Shown here: one piece after another, positions 51,481 to 62,868 of the stretch
How positions within the stretch are numbered: the first letter of the stretch is position 1
Layout: each line of letters opens with the position of its first letter
From: an uncultured Bacteroidota bacterium
GTDB taxonomy: Bacteria; Bacteroidota; Bacteroidia; Flavobacteriales; Flavobacteriaceae
Length of the DNA stretch: 64,000 nt
Direction: 5' to 3'
NCBI GenBank assembly: GCA_902598525.1
Contig: CACKBZ010000002.1
Location: forward strand, 124,001 to 188,000
The notes under the pieces: model-generated
Database searches by the model: none
Seen by the model: the letters and a program-made list of their open reading frames with translations, nothing else
What the model was told of the DNA's origin: nothing
Made by a program: the position numbers and the translations under genes

Positions 51481-52700
51481 TACATAGAAGTTTTATTCAG
51501 TATTACAATAGAATCAAGTTTAGATTTTATTGCTACTATATCGCTAAAGTACTTCTTTTTCAGCGATTCATTTATTGGTTTAGCCTCTGGGAGTTTTTGC
51601 TTAAATGGATCAACTTCTAGTCCATTTTTCCAAAACCTGTAACAAACATGAGGGCCAGAAGTATATCCAGTCATCCCAACAAAACCTATTACATCTCCTT
51701 GTTCGACGAACTGACCAATCTTTACATTTGCTTTCTGCATATGAAGGTATTGTGTTGTATAAGTATTGTTATGTTTAACTTTAACATATCTTCCATTAGC
51801 TCGAGTATAACTTACCTCTGTGACTGTTCCATTTGCGGTTGATAGTATAGGTGTTCCAACTGGTGCAGCAAAGTCAGTTCCTTTATGGGGTCTTATTCGA
51901 TTACCATATAAAGCGATTCTTCTCCTAAGATTGTATCTTGACGAAATTCTTCCAAATTTTATAGGAGATTGAAGAAAAGCTCTCCTTAAATTTTTAGCAT
52001 CCTGGTCTAAATACTCAATAATTCCCTTTATTGAATCAGTTTCATACTCAAAGGCATATCTTTCTATTCCTTTATGAACGAAATATGCTGCTTTTACCTT
52101 TGTTATTGCTACTGGAATAGTATCATCTATAAATGCCTGAGTATAAATGACTTTAAACTTATCTCCCTTAGCAAGTCTGAAAAAGTCAATTGTCCAGGCA
52201 TAGATGTCAGACAAATAGTATGTTAATAGTGGATCTTTATTTTGTTCCTCAAGTGTTAAATATAGCGAGTTGTCAATACTACCAGCAGCTGTTAAATCTC
52301 TATAGCTTCTAGGTTTTATTAGTGTTTTACCGTAAACACTGTCCCTTAACTGAATAAATGAGTATCCCTCGATAGTTGGGTGATAAACAAACGCTTTGAG
52401 TTCTCTAATTGAATCATTAGTAAAAATCAAAGTATAGGGCTTACCTAATTGTAGTTTTGTAAAGCTAACATCATTTTTTGTTTTCTCTAATGCCCTATAT
52501 ATTTCAGGATAATCAATCCCTTGATCCTCAAGAATATCTCCAAATGTGTCACCTCTTTTTACTTTTTTTTCTTCAAAAATATACTTACTTTGATCGTATC
52601 CAAATTTATACTTTATTGGATCTTCTTTAACCTGGTTGTTTTTCTCTAAGCTGCAAGAGAATAAAAAGCTAATAATTAATAATGTAAATATTCTTTTCAT
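51480..52700 (-). CDS. M23-family peptidase (LytM domain, LysM-like N-terminus)
   Basis: HKGTDFAAPVGTPILSTANGTVTEVSY and GHVCYRFWKNGLEVDP; lipobox LFSCS. Confidence 0.92.
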   Translation of the reverse strand: MKRIFTLLIISFLFSCSLEKNNQVKEDPIKYKFGYDQSKYIFEEKKVKRGDTFGDILEDQGIDYPEIYRALEKTKNDVSFTKLQLGKPYTLIFTNDSIRELKAFVYHPTIEGYSFIQLRDSVYGKTLIKPRSYRDLTAAGSIDNSLYLTLEEQNKDPLLTYYLSDIYAWTIDFFRLAKGDKFKVIYTQAFIDDTIPVAITKVKAAYFVHKGIERYAFEYETDSIKGIIEYLDQDAKNLRRAFLQSPIKFGRISSRYNLRRRIALYGNRIRPHKGTDFAAPVGTPILSTANGTVTEVSYTRANGRYVKVKHNNTYTTQYLHMQKANVKIGQFVEQGDVIGFVGMTGYTSGPHVCYRFWKNGLEVDPFKQKLPEAKPINESLKKKYFSDIVAIKSKLDSIVILNKTSM

Positions 52701-53494
52701 CAGTTTTCAACGATAATTTGTAAGGGGTTAGCAACTCCAGAAAATTTTTCTAAATCTGCTTTTATTGAACCAACAAGAAGGTCAGCCTGAACTCTTATAG
52801 GAATTCTATTTTTATCATTTGTTAACCAGATAGTAATACTTCCTTCACCTTTAAAAATTCTACTCCTATTTGTTGTTGGCATAAATTTTAAGCATTCAAT
52901 TTTACCAAATTTTGATTTAATAACTTCTCTACCTTGGTATTTAAGTGGAAGTTCTCTATTTTTTGAATCGTAGAACATATTTATTTTAAATTCTTCTCCA
53001 ATTTGAGTTTCTTCCTCTGAAAAATTTTTCCTCAAATAATAAAGTGCAGAAATTAAGTCTTGAACATTATTCTTAGTCTCAAATACTTCAGTTGTCTGTT
53101 TTTTAATATTATTTACGATTGCTTTATTATTATTTTGATCAAATTCTACTTCTAAGTTTTTTGTGTACCCTCCTTCATAAATATTTCTTTTAAAAAGGAC
53201 AGGCTGAACTTTATCCTCTTTAAAGTAACTACTATAATAATCTTCAACCTTAAAAAAAAGTCTCGCCAAACCAATTGTTTTACCATATCCTGACGCCAAA
53301 ATTACGTTACTATTATTGATTGTCTCTTCAGATAGTTTTAATGATGCATAACTTGCATTAAATATTCCATAATTCACTATATACTCGAGGCTTTCACCAG
53401 CTTTAAATGGTTTAAAATTGTCTGTCTGTAATTGACTAAATGCAAAATTTGTTGAAATTAATAGTACCTGAAGATATAGGTTAATAATTTTCAT
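52700..53494 (-). CDS. DUF3108-type secreted protein
   Basis: FKAGESLEYIVNYGIFNASYASLKL, FYDSKNRELPLKYQGREVIKSKFGKIECLKFMP; start MKIINLYLQ. Confidence 0.82.
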   Translation of the reverse strand: MKIINLYLQVLLISTNFAFSQLQTDNFKPFKAGESLEYIVNYGIFNASYASLKLSEETINNSNVILASGYGKTIGLARLFFKVEDYYSSYFKEDKVQPVLFKRNIYEGGYTKNLEVEFDQNNNKAIVNNIKKQTTEVFETKNNVQDLISALYYLRKNFSEEETQIGEEFKINMFYDSKNRELPLKYQGREVIKSKFGKIECLKFMPTTNRSRIFKGEGSITIWLTNDKNRIPIRVQADLLVGSIKADLEKFSGVANPLQIIVEN

Positions 53495-53510
53495 CTTTAA
53501 TGCTACAAAA

Positions 53511-55250
53511 TTAGTCAAAATAATTTTGTAATTGATCATAAATCAATTTACCTCTTGATTTACCCAGGTAGTCTATTAATTCGTTCTCCTCAGCATTCCT
53601 TAATCTTTTAAATGATTTATACTTTTTTAAAAGTTTATCTTTTAAAACTGGACCAACACCTTTGATTGTATCTATTCCAGACTTTAATGCATTCTTACTT
53701 CTTCTATTTCTGTGAAATTTAATAGCAAATCTATGCGCCTCATTTCTTAACTGTTGAATTAGTTTTAAAGTCTCAGATTTTTTATCAATATATAGCGGAA
53801 GTTTATCATTTGGCTTATAAATTTCTTCAAGCTTTTTTGCAATACCAATTATCGCAATATCATTTTCTAACCCTAATTTTTTGATACTTTTTAGCCCAGA
53901 TGAAAGTTGCCCTTTGCCACCGTCAACTATAATTAAGTTTGGTAAAGGTTCTTTCTCTTCCGAAAGTCTTTTAAGTCTTCTATATATCACCTGTTCCATT
54001 GAGGCAAAATCATCAGGCCCATGAATATTTTGAATTTTAAATTGTCTATAGTCTTTTTTAGATGGCTTACCATTTTTAAAAACAACACATGATGCAACAG
54101 GATTAGTTCCACCAAGGTTTGAATTGTCAAAACACTCTATGTGAGCAGGGTTTTTATCTAACTGCAAATCCTTTTTTGCCTGTTGCAAAATTCGATTTAT
54201 ATGAGCCTCAGGATCAACAATTCTTGTCTGCTTTAATTTATCTATTCTGTAGAATTTTGCATTTCTTTCGGAAAGATCTACCAATCTCTTTTTATCCCCA
54301 CTTTTTGGTACAGTAAGTTTAATTGATTTTGGAAGATTAATTTCAAAAGGAACAATTACTTCTTTACTCTCAGAAGAAAACCTTTGTTTAAGATCAATAA
54401 TCGCTAATCTTAGTATTTCAGCATCAGTCTCCTCTAGCTTTTTTTTAACCTCTAAAGTAAATGATCTGATTACTGCACCATAAGAAATTTGAAGGAAATT
54501 TATATAGGCATATAACTCATCAGAAACCAAAGCAAAAACATCAACATTACTAATTTTAGAATTTACAATTGTTGATTTAGCTTGATAATTTTTTAATATA
54601 TCAATCTTCTCTTTAATATCTTGTGCTTTCTCATATTCTAAATTTTTAGATAAACTATTCATTTTAAGTTTCAGATCAAAAATAGACTTCTTAAAATTAC
54701 CTTTGATTAAATATCTGATAGATTTAATATTATCTGAAAACTTAATTTTTATCGTTTCTTCGGTTTCTTTTTTTATGAGATGATTTAATTCATGATTTAA
54801 AAAAGGGTAGATATCCTTAATTAGTTTAATCAGAAACCTAGCACTATATACATTTGTGAAAGGACCATAGTACTCTCCTCTTCTATTTTCAATTTTTCGA
54901 GTATAAAATATGTTTGGGATAGGCTCTTTTACAATACACACCCATGGATATGATTTATCGTCTTTCAAAAGAATATTATATTTAGGTTGATACTTTTTTA
55001 TCAAATTATTCTCTAACAATAATGCATCCATTTCACTATCAACAACTATTTTTTCAATTTTCCATATATTACTTACGAGCATTCTTGTTTTTTTACTTTC
55101 GTGATTCTTAGTAAAGTAAGATGAGACCCTTTTTTTTAGGTTTTTTGCTTTACCTATATAGATGATTTTATTATCAATATCAAAAAATTGATAAACTCCA
55201 GGCTCATTAGGAAATGATTTAGCGAGTATGTGTAGTTTACTGTCTTTCAC
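53511..55250 (-). CDS. uvrC: Excinuclease ABC subunit C
   Basis: EPGVYQFFDIDNKIIYIGKAKNLKKRVSSYF GIY-YIG, IECFDNSNLGGTNPVASCVVF, LIIVDGGKGQLSSG. Confidence 0.96.
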   Translation of the reverse strand: MKDSKLHILAKSFPNEPGVYQFFDIDNKIIYIGKAKNLKKRVSSYFTKNHESKKTRMLVSNIWKIEKIVVDSEMDALLLENNLIKKYQPKYNILLKDDKSYPWVCIVKEPIPNIFYTRKIENRRGEYYGPFTNVYSARFLIKLIKDIYPFLNHELNHLIKKETEETIKIKFSDNIKSIRYLIKGNFKKSIFDLKLKMNSLSKNLEYEKAQDIKEKIDILKNYQAKSTIVNSKISNVDVFALVSDELYAYINFLQISYGAVIRSFTLEVKKKLEETDAEILRLAIIDLKQRFSSESKEVIVPFEINLPKSIKLTVPKSGDKKRLVDLSERNAKFYRIDKLKQTRIVDPEAHINRILQQAKKDLQLDKNPAHIECFDNSNLGGTNPVASCVVFKNGKPSKKDYRQFKIQNIHGPDDFASMEQVIYRRLKRLSEEKEPLPNLIIVDGGKGQLSSGLKSIKKLGLENDIAIIGIAKKLEEIYKPNDKLPLYIDKKSETLKLIQQLRNEAHRFAIKFHRNRRSKNALKSGIDTIKGVGPVLKDKLLKKYKSFKRLRNAEENELIDYLGKSRGKLIYDQLQNYFD

Positions 55251-55290
55251 TAGAACAAAATTAAACCTATTTTAGATTAAAATATGTAAA

Positions 55291-55860
55291 GTGATATTTA
55301 ACAATAAAATTTATTTAAGGACAAAATACTTACATGAAAGACTTTCTATGGAAAAAAAAGAAGTTAACCGTTTAAGTTATAGTGTAACTAATAAATTACA
55401 AAGATTAAAAATATGGGATAAAACTTATTACCATATTTATAATTCCATTGAAAAAAACAATGAATTAAGTACATATTTCTTGATAAACTTTTTATTTGCT
55501 GAACAGAAACAAATAATTATTCCTAAAATTCAAAATAATAGACTTATTCATTTTAACATTGATCATAGCACAAATTTTGAGTTAAATAATTTTGGAATAA
55601 AAGAACCTATTGATGGAACTCAAATAGATATTGAAAAAATAGAAATAATATTTGTTCCTTTAATTATTTTTGATTTGTCAGGTCATAGAGTGGGATATGG
55701 AAAAGGTTATTATGACAGATTTCTTAAATCATTAAATTCAGATACATTAAAAATAGGACTATCACTGTTTGAACCAGTTGAAGAAATACTTGACATAAAC
55801 AATTATGACATTAGCATGAATATTTGCGTAACACCAAATTCAATTTATAATTTTAAATAA
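55291..55860 (+). CDS. 5-formyltetrahydrofolate cyclo-ligase
   Basis: FVPLIIFDLSGHRVGYGKGYYDRFL signature. Confidence 0.92.
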   Translation: MIFNNKIYLRTKYLHERLSMEKKEVNRLSYSVTNKLQRLKIWDKTYYHIYNSIEKNNELSTYFLINFLFAEQKQIIIPKIQNNRLIHFNIDHSTNFELNNFGIKEPIDGTQIDIEKIEIIFVPLIIFDLSGHRVGYGKGYYDRFLKSLNSDTLKIGLSLFEPVEEILDINNYDISMNICVTPNSIYNFK

Positions 55861-55865
55861 AATTT

Positions 55866-56504
55866 TTAGACTTTATTATTAAATAATAATAGTATAAGAA
55901 CTCCAGTGCTTATATATGAATCTGCAAGATTGAAAACATATTCAAAAAATGTATACTCTTGACCTCCAATATAAGGAATCCATTCAGGCCATATCCATGT
56001 TGCTAATGGAAACTGAATCATATCAACAACACTTCCATAAAAAAGTGGTGCATATCCAAGCTCAGGGAATAAAGTCGCAACTTGTCCAATGCTCGAAGAA
56101 AAAATAACACCATAAAATACTGAGTCAATTAGATTACCAATTGCTCCAGCTAATATCAAACATAAACAAAACACCAATAGTTGAGAATTTTTCTTTCTAA
56201 TTATATTCCTCAGCCATAAACTAATACCTATGCAAGCAAAAATTCTAAATAATGTTAGGATTAGCTTTGCAGAATTATCATCAAGAAATGGCAATAATGT
56301 ATTTAATCTTGCCCCCATTGCCATACCTTTATTTTCGATAAATAAGAGTTTAAAAAACCCCAAATCAATTATTGGAGACTCACCGAAAATAGTCAATGGA
56401 TAGTTTAATTTTATATAAAACTTAACTAATTGATCCAAGAATATTAAAGCTAAAATTAGAATTAATGACTTTTTAGCATCAATATTTTTAACGAAAGGAA
56501 TCAA
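55866..56504 (-). CDS. lspA: Lipoprotein signal peptidase
   Basis: DQLVKFYIKLNYPL, LAGAIGNLIDSVFYG, VFNLADSYISTGV. Confidence 0.94.
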   Translation of the reverse strand: MIPFVKNIDAKKSLILILALIFLDQLVKFYIKLNYPLTIFGESPIIDLGFFKLLFIENKGMAMGARLNTLLPFLDDNSAKLILTLFRIFACIGISLWLRNIIRKKNSQLLVFCLCLILAGAIGNLIDSVFYGVIFSSSIGQVATLFPELGYAPLFYGSVVDMIQFPLATWIWPEWIPYIGGQEYTFFEYVFNLADSYISTGVLILLLFNNKV

Positions 56505-56515
56505 GTTTTCAATTT

Positions 56516-56899
56516 TTAGTTTTGAATATTTTTGGCTTCAATACTTAGAGTAGCATGAGGAACTATTTTAAGTCTTTTTTTATTGATAAGCTTTCCAGTG
56601 ACCCTACATACACCATAAGTTTTATTTTCTATTCTAACTAATGCATTTTTTAAATCTCTAATAAATTTCTCTTGCCTTAGGGCTAGTTGAGTATTTGCCT
56701 CCTTTGACATTGTTTCCGAACCTTCCTCAAATGACTTAAAAGTAGGCGAAGTATCATCTGTACCATTATTACTATCATTCATATAAGCACTCTTTAGTAG
56801 GTCTAAGTCATTTTTTGCTTTTTCAATCTTTTCATTAATAATTTTTCTGAAACTTTCTAATTCTTTATCCGAATATCTGTTTTTTGAACTTTTACTCAT
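56516..56899 (-). CDS. TraR/DksA-family regulator
   Basis: ALVRIENKTYGVCRVTGKLINKKRLKIVPHATLSIEAK. Confidence 0.9.
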   Translation of the reverse strand: MSKSSKNRYSDKELESFRKIINEKIEKAKNDLDLLKSAYMNDSNNGTDDTSPTFKSFEEGSETMSKEANTQLALRQEKFIRDLKNALVRIENKTYGVCRVTGKLINKKRLKIVPHATLSIEAKNIQN

Positions 56900-56900
56900 T

Positions 56901-59900
56901 TTAAATTTTGTTTATAGTTATTACAGTATTAATATCATCAAACTCTAAAGTTTCTCCTTCATCTTCAAAATTCTCGCTAAAATATAATTTATTTGCCAAT
57001 GTTTCACCTTTGATATAATCTAAATTTAACTTAATTGCATTTTCTAGTTTCTGAGATTTTTTAATGTTAATCTCAATTTTATCTGTTACGTCAAGACCTT
57101 TACTTTTTCTTAAATTTTGAATCCTGTTTACAAGCTCTCTTGCAATACCTTCATTTATTAGACTATCATTTAGTTTTAGATCTAAAGCAATAGTTATTCC
57201 ATTGCCACTTGCAACAGATAAGCCCTCTATATCTTTATAGTTAATTTCGACATCATCAAGGTAAATAATTACATCAGTATCATCAATTTTAAAAGTTGAC
57301 TCTCCTTTATTCTCGAAAGCTTCAATTTCATCCTGAGAAAAATCTCTTATTCTTGAGGCAACACTATTAATTATTGCCCCATATTTTGGACCAAGAACCT
57401 TGAAATTGGGTTTAAGTTCTTTTATAAGTAATGAATCTTTATTGTCAAGGAATTCAATAGATTTTACATTTATTTCTGAAATTATTTGAGCCTTTGCATT
57501 CTCTATATCTTGTTTTTCATATTTATCCTTAACTGGTATTATAATTTTATTTAGTGGCTGTCTAACTTTAAGCTTTTCTTTTTTTCTAATTGAAAGAGCA
57601 AGTGAGCAAATACTTCTTATTTGATTTATCTTTTTTTCCAGTTTACTATCAATTAATTTGCCTTCTGACACAGGAAATTTAGATAGATGAATTGACTCAT
57701 ACTCTTCCTTTTCAGAAACAGTGTTTAAACACTGATAAATAAACTCAGCATAGAAAGGTGCTATAGGAGAAATAAGCTTACCTACTGTGCATAAACATTC
57801 ATAAAGGGTCTGATAGGCTGATATTTTATCGTTATTATATTCTCCTTTCCAAAACCTTCTTCTGGATAACCTAACATACCAGTTACTCAGTTTTTCTTGT
57901 ACGAAATCATTAATTTCTCTTGCAGCAGGAGTAAGCTCGTAATTTTCATAATAATTATCAACTTTTTTCACTAAAGAGTTTAGTTCAGATATTATCCACT
58001 GATCTAGCTCTGATCTAGCTTCAATTTTTATAATATTTTCTTCAAATGAAAAATTATCAATATTTGCATAGAGACTAAAAAAACTGTAAACATTATGTAA
58101 AGTTCCAAAAAACTTTCTTTTAATCTCAGCCACTCCTTCCTCATCAAACTTTAAATTATCCCATGGATTTGAGTTTGAAATCATATACCATCTCACTGCA
58201 TCAGCTCCATAATTATTAATCATTTTAAATGGATCAACTGCATTTCCTAATCTTTTGGACATTTTTTGTCCATTTTTATCCAGAACTAAACCGTTCGAGA
58301 CTACATTTTTGTATGAAATTGAGTCAAATATTAAGGTTGATATAGCATGAAGAGTATAGAACCAACCTCTGGTTTGGTCTACCCCTTCAGCTATAAAATC
58401 AGCTGGGAAACTGATTTTATTGTCAATTAAATCTTTATTCTCAAAGGGATAATGTAATTGAGCGTAAGGCATAGAGCCTGAATCAAACCAAACATCAATA
58501 ATATCTTTTTCCCTCCTCATAGGCTTCCCCTTGCTGGATGTTAAAATTATTTCATCAACAATATCTTTATGTAAATCAATATTTAAATAATTCTCCTTTG
58601 ACATATCACCAATTATAAAATCGGAATATGGATTTGATGACATTAAACCTTTTTTAATTGAAACTTCAATTTCATTTATAAGTTCTTCTGAGGAACCAAT
58701 TACTTTTGTTTCTTTTCCATCTTCATCACTCCAAATTGGTAATGGTATTCCCCAGAATCTTGATCTAGAGAGATTCCAATCGTTAGCAGATTTTAACCAG
58801 TTTCCAAATCTACCTTCACCTGTTGATTTTGGTTTCCAATTTATTTCTTTATTTAATTCAAACATTCTGTTTGATAGGCTACACATTTTTATAAACCAAG
58901 ACTCCATAGGATAATATAAAACTGGTTTATCAGTTCTCCAGCAATGGGGATATGAATGAGAATATTTCTCAACTTTGAAAGCTAAATTTAATTCTTTAAG
59001 TCTAATTGCTATCTCAACATCCACTGATTTTTCAGGAACAGAATTAGAATCATAATAATCATTTTTTACATATTTACCGCTTACTAATCCAATGCCTTCT
59101 ATGAACTTTCCTTTTAAGTCAACAATTGGAACTTTATTGCCATTTTTATCAAAAACTTGTAATGGTGGTACTTCAGGATTAGCATTTTTTGCAGCTTTGT
59201 AATCATCAGCTCCAAATGTTGGTGCAGTATGAACAATTCCTGTTCCATCCTCAGTAGTTACAAAGTCACCACTAATGATGCGAAATGCATTTTCTGGATT
59301 ATCCAACGGAAGAGGAGACTCATCCCAAATTCTTTCATAATTTATATTCTCTAGATCCTCTCCTAACAATTCGTGAAATTTTAAAAATGGAATTTTTGAT
59401 TGATTTTTATCAAACGAGTTTAATTCCGTTTCTGACTTTACCTCGAAGAAATTTTTAGAAAATATTTTATCAATCAGTTTAGTGGCTAATACTACTGTTA
59501 TCTTATCTTTTGTATACTGATTATATGTCTTTATGAAACTATAATTAATTTTTTTCCCTATAGTTAGCGCCGTATTTGATGGAAGAGTCCAAGGTGTTGT
59601 TGTCCATGCAAGAAAATAAAAAGGATATAAATTAATTAACTCATTTGAAAGGCCCTCTTTCTTACATTTAAATTGTGCAACAATGGAGGTATCGCTGATT
59701 TCTTTGTATGCGCCAGGTTGATTTAGTTCGTGTGAGCTAAGCCCTGATCCTGCTGCAGGAGAATATGGCTGAACTGTATAGCCTTTATAAATTAAATTCT
59801 TGCTATATATCTCCTTAATAATCCACCAAACGGATTCCATGTATTTTGAGTGGAATGTTACATAAGGATCAGACATATCAATCCAATAACCCATCTCTTT

Positions 59901-60302
59901 TGTTAGTGATTCCCAATCAGAAGTATACTTCATAACCGCCCTCTTGCATGCATTGTTATATTCTGAAATTGTTATCTTTTCACCAATATCATCCTTAGAA
60001 ATTCCAAGCTCTTTTTCAACCCCTAATTCAACAGGAAGTCCATGCGTATCCCATCCAGCTTTTCTCTTTACATTATATCCTTTTAGTGTTTTATATCTGC
60101 AAAAAGCGTCTTTTATTGTTCTTGCCATTACATGATGAATCCCAGGCATTCCATTTGCAGATGGTGGGCCTTCAAAAAACACAAAACTCTTCTTCTTTTC
60201 TCTTTTAGAGGATTTAGAAAATATATTGTTTTTGACCCAAAAAACTTCAATGTCTTTTGCAATTGAACTTAGTGAGAAGTTTTTTAATTCTTTAAATCCC
60301 AT
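56901..60302 (-). CDS. ileS: Isoleucyl-tRNA synthetase
   Basis: FFEGPPSANGMPGIHHVMART, KRKAGWDTHGLPVE, KMSKRLGN. Confidence 0.97.
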   Translation of the reverse strand: MGFKELKNFSLSSIAKDIEVFWVKNNIFSKSSKREKKKSFVFFEGPPSANGMPGIHHVMARTIKDAFCRYKTLKGYNVKRKAGWDTHGLPVELGVEKELGISKDDIGEKITISEYNNACKRAVMKYTSDWESLTKEMGYWIDMSDPYVTFHSKYMESVWWIIKEIYSKNLIYKGYTVQPYSPAAGSGLSSHELNQPGAYKEISDTSIVAQFKCKKEGLSNELINLYPFYFLAWTTTPWTLPSNTALTIGKKINYSFIKTYNQYTKDKITVVLATKLIDKIFSKNFFEVKSETELNSFDKNQSKIPFLKFHELLGEDLENINYERIWDESPLPLDNPENAFRIISGDFVTTEDGTGIVHTAPTFGADDYKAAKNANPEVPPLQVFDKNGNKVPIVDLKGKFIEGIGLVSGKYVKNDYYDSNSVPEKSVDVEIAIRLKELNLAFKVEKYSHSYPHCWRTDKPVLYYPMESWFIKMCSLSNRMFELNKEINWKPKSTGEGRFGNWLKSANDWNLSRSRFWGIPLPIWSDEDGKETKVIGSSEELINEIEVSIKKGLMSSNPYSDFIIGDMSKENYLNIDLHKDIVDEIILTSSKGKPMRREKDIIDVWFDSGSMPYAQLHYPFENKDLIDNKISFPADFIAEGVDQTRGWFYTLHAISTLIFDSISYKNVVSNGLVLDKNGQKMSKRLGNAVDPFKMINNYGADAVRWYMISNSNPWDNLKFDEEGVAEIKRKFFGTLHNVYSFFSLYANIDNFSFEENIIKIEARSELDQWIISELNSLVKKVDNYYENYELTPAAREINDFVQEKLSNWYVRLSRRRFWKGEYNNDKISAYQTLYECLCTVGKLISPIAPFYAEFIYQCLNTVSEKEEYESIHLSKFPVSEGKLIDSKLEKKINQIRSICSLALSIRKKEKLKVRQPLNKIIIPVKDKYEKQDIENAKAQIISEINVKSIEFLDNKDSLLIKELKPNFKVLGPKYGAIINSVASRIRDFSQDEIEAFENKGESTFKIDDTDVIIYLDDVEINYKDIEGLSVASGNGITIALDLKLNDSLINEGIARELVNRIQNLRKSKGLDVTDKIEINIKKSQKLENAIKLNLDYIKGETLANKLYFSENFEDEGETLEFDDINTVITINKI

Positions 60303-60363
60303 TAATCCTATAATTAAGGGTGAAATTAATGATTTTAGATCAAAACAAAGTTAATTCGGTGCT

Positions 60364-62868
60364 TTATAATTTAAGATTTAATCCTGCCTGGATTGATCTG
60401 CCAGGAGCTGAAATTCCTGAGGCAAATGTTCTGTAATGATTATCAAAAATATTTGATATTCCTAATCTCAATGTAGAATTTGATGATATTTTTTTACTTC
60501 CATAAATTGAAAAATCAGACCATTTGGGCATTCCAATAAAGGTCTTTATTCCATTATTATCATAAATAAAGGGTGTTTCATCAAGCCCATCTTCTCCACC
60601 AAAACTATATTCATTTGGATTTTTTGAATCACTAAACTTATAAATAGCTCTAACTGTAAGATCTTTTTCTTTATAGTTTAGTGATACTGAACCAAACATT
60701 GGTGAAATTGATGGAAGTGGACCATATGTTTCATTATTATCTCCTTTTGTATAAGTTAGGTTGTAATCAATTTTAAAATTTCTATTGAGATTATTGAAAC
60801 CATCTAATGAAAACCCATGAATAAACCTATTGCCTAAATTTTTATTGGCGATTGTAATTACTTCTTCATCATTGTAGATTATTGTGCTTAGATCCGAAGT
60901 TGTTTTATCAGAGAAAACAGTGTATTCTGCTCTTCCTATGTGCCTAGAAATAATTGTGCTAAATCCTCTTATTGATATATAATTGTTATTATCAAGAGAT
61001 TTATAATCAATTCCTAGGTCAAGATTGTAAGCATACTCTGGCTTTAAAAATGTATTTGGTACAACCAATAAGCCGTTATTTTCTCTAATTTTTCCAATGT
61101 CATCAATATTAGGATTTCTAAATCCACTTGATAAAACTGTATTAATTTGAATCTTTTTGCTTGGCCTTAACTTCATTGATACTGTAGTTGTTAGTGCTTT
61201 TGAATTTAAATCAACTTTTGACAATTGAGGATTCACAGAAACTATATCATTCCAACTTGCTTTTAATCTTGTAAATGTTAACCTAGTTCCAATATTAAAA
61301 GTGAAAAATTCACTCAAATTCCATGACCAGTTTAAATATGATGCAAAGCTTGTATATGAACTTCCATCACTAGGGTACCTTGTAGGTATTGCAAATTTTT
61401 GGCTCACTCCAATAATCTCATTTCCATCTATATCTAGGACTCTATCATATGCTTTGGAATAATTATAATTATATGTTGTTTCTATTCCATATGAAACTGT
61501 ATGTCCATTATTAAATGATGTATCAAAATCACCATTTAAACTAAAAACCTTTAAATCCTCAATTTGGTGAGATCTATTCAATGAGTTAAATTTTCTTTTG
61601 ATTCTACTTTCATTAATTTTTTGGAATCCAAAAGTTATAACTCCTTTATCCATAAATTTTTTATTGGGAAAAACTCTTAAACTTGGAGAAATTAACAATC
61701 GTTTTTGAGGACCATAATACCACTCACTATATTTTAATGAATTATCTTTTGGAATACTTAATTGATCAAATCGATCAATATCACTAGACTCAGAGAATTG
61801 AATATTTAAATTCAGGAGACTAGAATCTCCAAGATTAACTAAAAACTTTTGAAATAAATCAACCTGACTATATCCAGTGTTCCTCTGAATATTATTATCA
61901 CTATTTATAGATGGGTCAGAATAGTAGCTATATCTTGAATTTTTTGAATAAATTGGATTTAAGCCCCAGTCAGAGAAGCCATGATTTCTGTTTTTACCCA
62001 TTTTAATATCACCGTATTTTGATATTGAAATTGAAGTTATACTACCCCAGTTATCTGAGCTAAGCGAAGTGTTAAAATTGTTGGATACGCTGTTATTAGC
62101 TGAATTAAAGTTTGTTGTAAAGCTAGAAGAGATTTTTTCAGAATTTTTTAGAACAGGGTTCTTAGTATAGTAATGTATAACACCACCCATTGCATCTGAT
62201 CCATAACCAACTGAAGATGATCCAAATATAATCTCTGCTCTTTCGATATTATTTGGGTCAATGGTAATCGAATTCTGTAGATGGCCAGACCTATATATTG
62301 CATTATTCATTCTAACACCGTCAACAACAATTAAAACTCTATTAGCTTCAAAACCTCTTATGACAGGACTTCCACCTCCACCTTGACTTTTTTGAATTCT
62401 AACCCCAGGACTTAATTCTAGCATTTCTGCACCAGAGGAAGGTGATGAAATAAATAAATCTTCAGATTTAATCACTGAGACTTTTTCTGCGATTTGGTTT
62501 GCATTTGACGCAGATCTTGCAACAGATAAAATTACTTCATCGAGATTCTGATCCTCAGGATACAACAAAATAGTACTACCATTTTCTATATCCTTTACTA
62601 AGATTTCTAATAAAGAATAACCAAGTATTTGGAAATATAATTTTGTTTCAGTAGAAAATAAATCAAGATTTGCATTTCCATTTATATCACTTAATGTCGA
62701 TTTGTCTCTACTCTCGTTAAACACAGCAACATCTGACAGGATTTCATTGGTTTCACTGTCTCTTATAGTTATTTGCTGACTATAAGTAAAACTTAAAGAC
62801 AAAAAAACTATGAGACATATCTTAAAAGTCAACTTAATATTATTTAAAAATTTCACTAAAAACATCAA
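60364..62868 (-). CDS. TonB-dependent receptor with N-terminal carboxypeptidase-regulatory-like domain
   Basis: DSETNEILSDVAVFNES domain, plug LSPGVRIQKSQGGGGSPVIRGFEANRVLIVVDGVRMNNAIYRSGHLQN. Confidence 0.93.
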   Translation of the reverse strand: MMFLVKFLNNIKLTFKICLIVFLSLSFTYSQQITIRDSETNEILSDVAVFNESRDKSTLSDINGNANLDLFSTETKLYFQILGYSLLEILVKDIENGSTILLYPEDQNLDEVILSVARSASNANQIAEKVSVIKSEDLFISSPSSGAEMLELSPGVRIQKSQGGGGSPVIRGFEANRVLIVVDGVRMNNAIYRSGHLQNSITIDPNNIERAEIIFGSSSVGYGSDAMGGVIHYYTKNPVLKNSEKISSSFTTNFNSANNSVSNNFNTSLSSDNWGSITSISISKYGDIKMGKNRNHGFSDWGLNPIYSKNSRYSYYSDPSINSDNNIQRNTGYSQVDLFQKFLVNLGDSSLLNLNIQFSESSDIDRFDQLSIPKDNSLKYSEWYYGPQKRLLISPSLRVFPNKKFMDKGVITFGFQKINESRIKRKFNSLNRSHQIEDLKVFSLNGDFDTSFNNGHTVSYGIETTYNYNYSKAYDRVLDIDGNEIIGVSQKFAIPTRYPSDGSSYTSFASYLNWSWNLSEFFTFNIGTRLTFTRLKASWNDIVSVNPQLSKVDLNSKALTTTVSMKLRPSKKIQINTVLSSGFRNPNIDDIGKIRENNGLLVVPNTFLKPEYAYNLDLGIDYKSLDNNNYISIRGFSTIISRHIGRAEYTVFSDKTTSDLSTIIYNDEEVITIANKNLGNRFIHGFSLDGFNNLNRNFKIDYNLTYTKGDNNETYGPLPSISPMFGSVSLNYKEKDLTVRAIYKFSDSKNPNEYSFGGEDGLDETPFIYDNNGIKTFIGMPKWSDFSIYGSKKISSNSTLRLGISNIFDNHYRTFASGISAPGRSIQAGLNLKL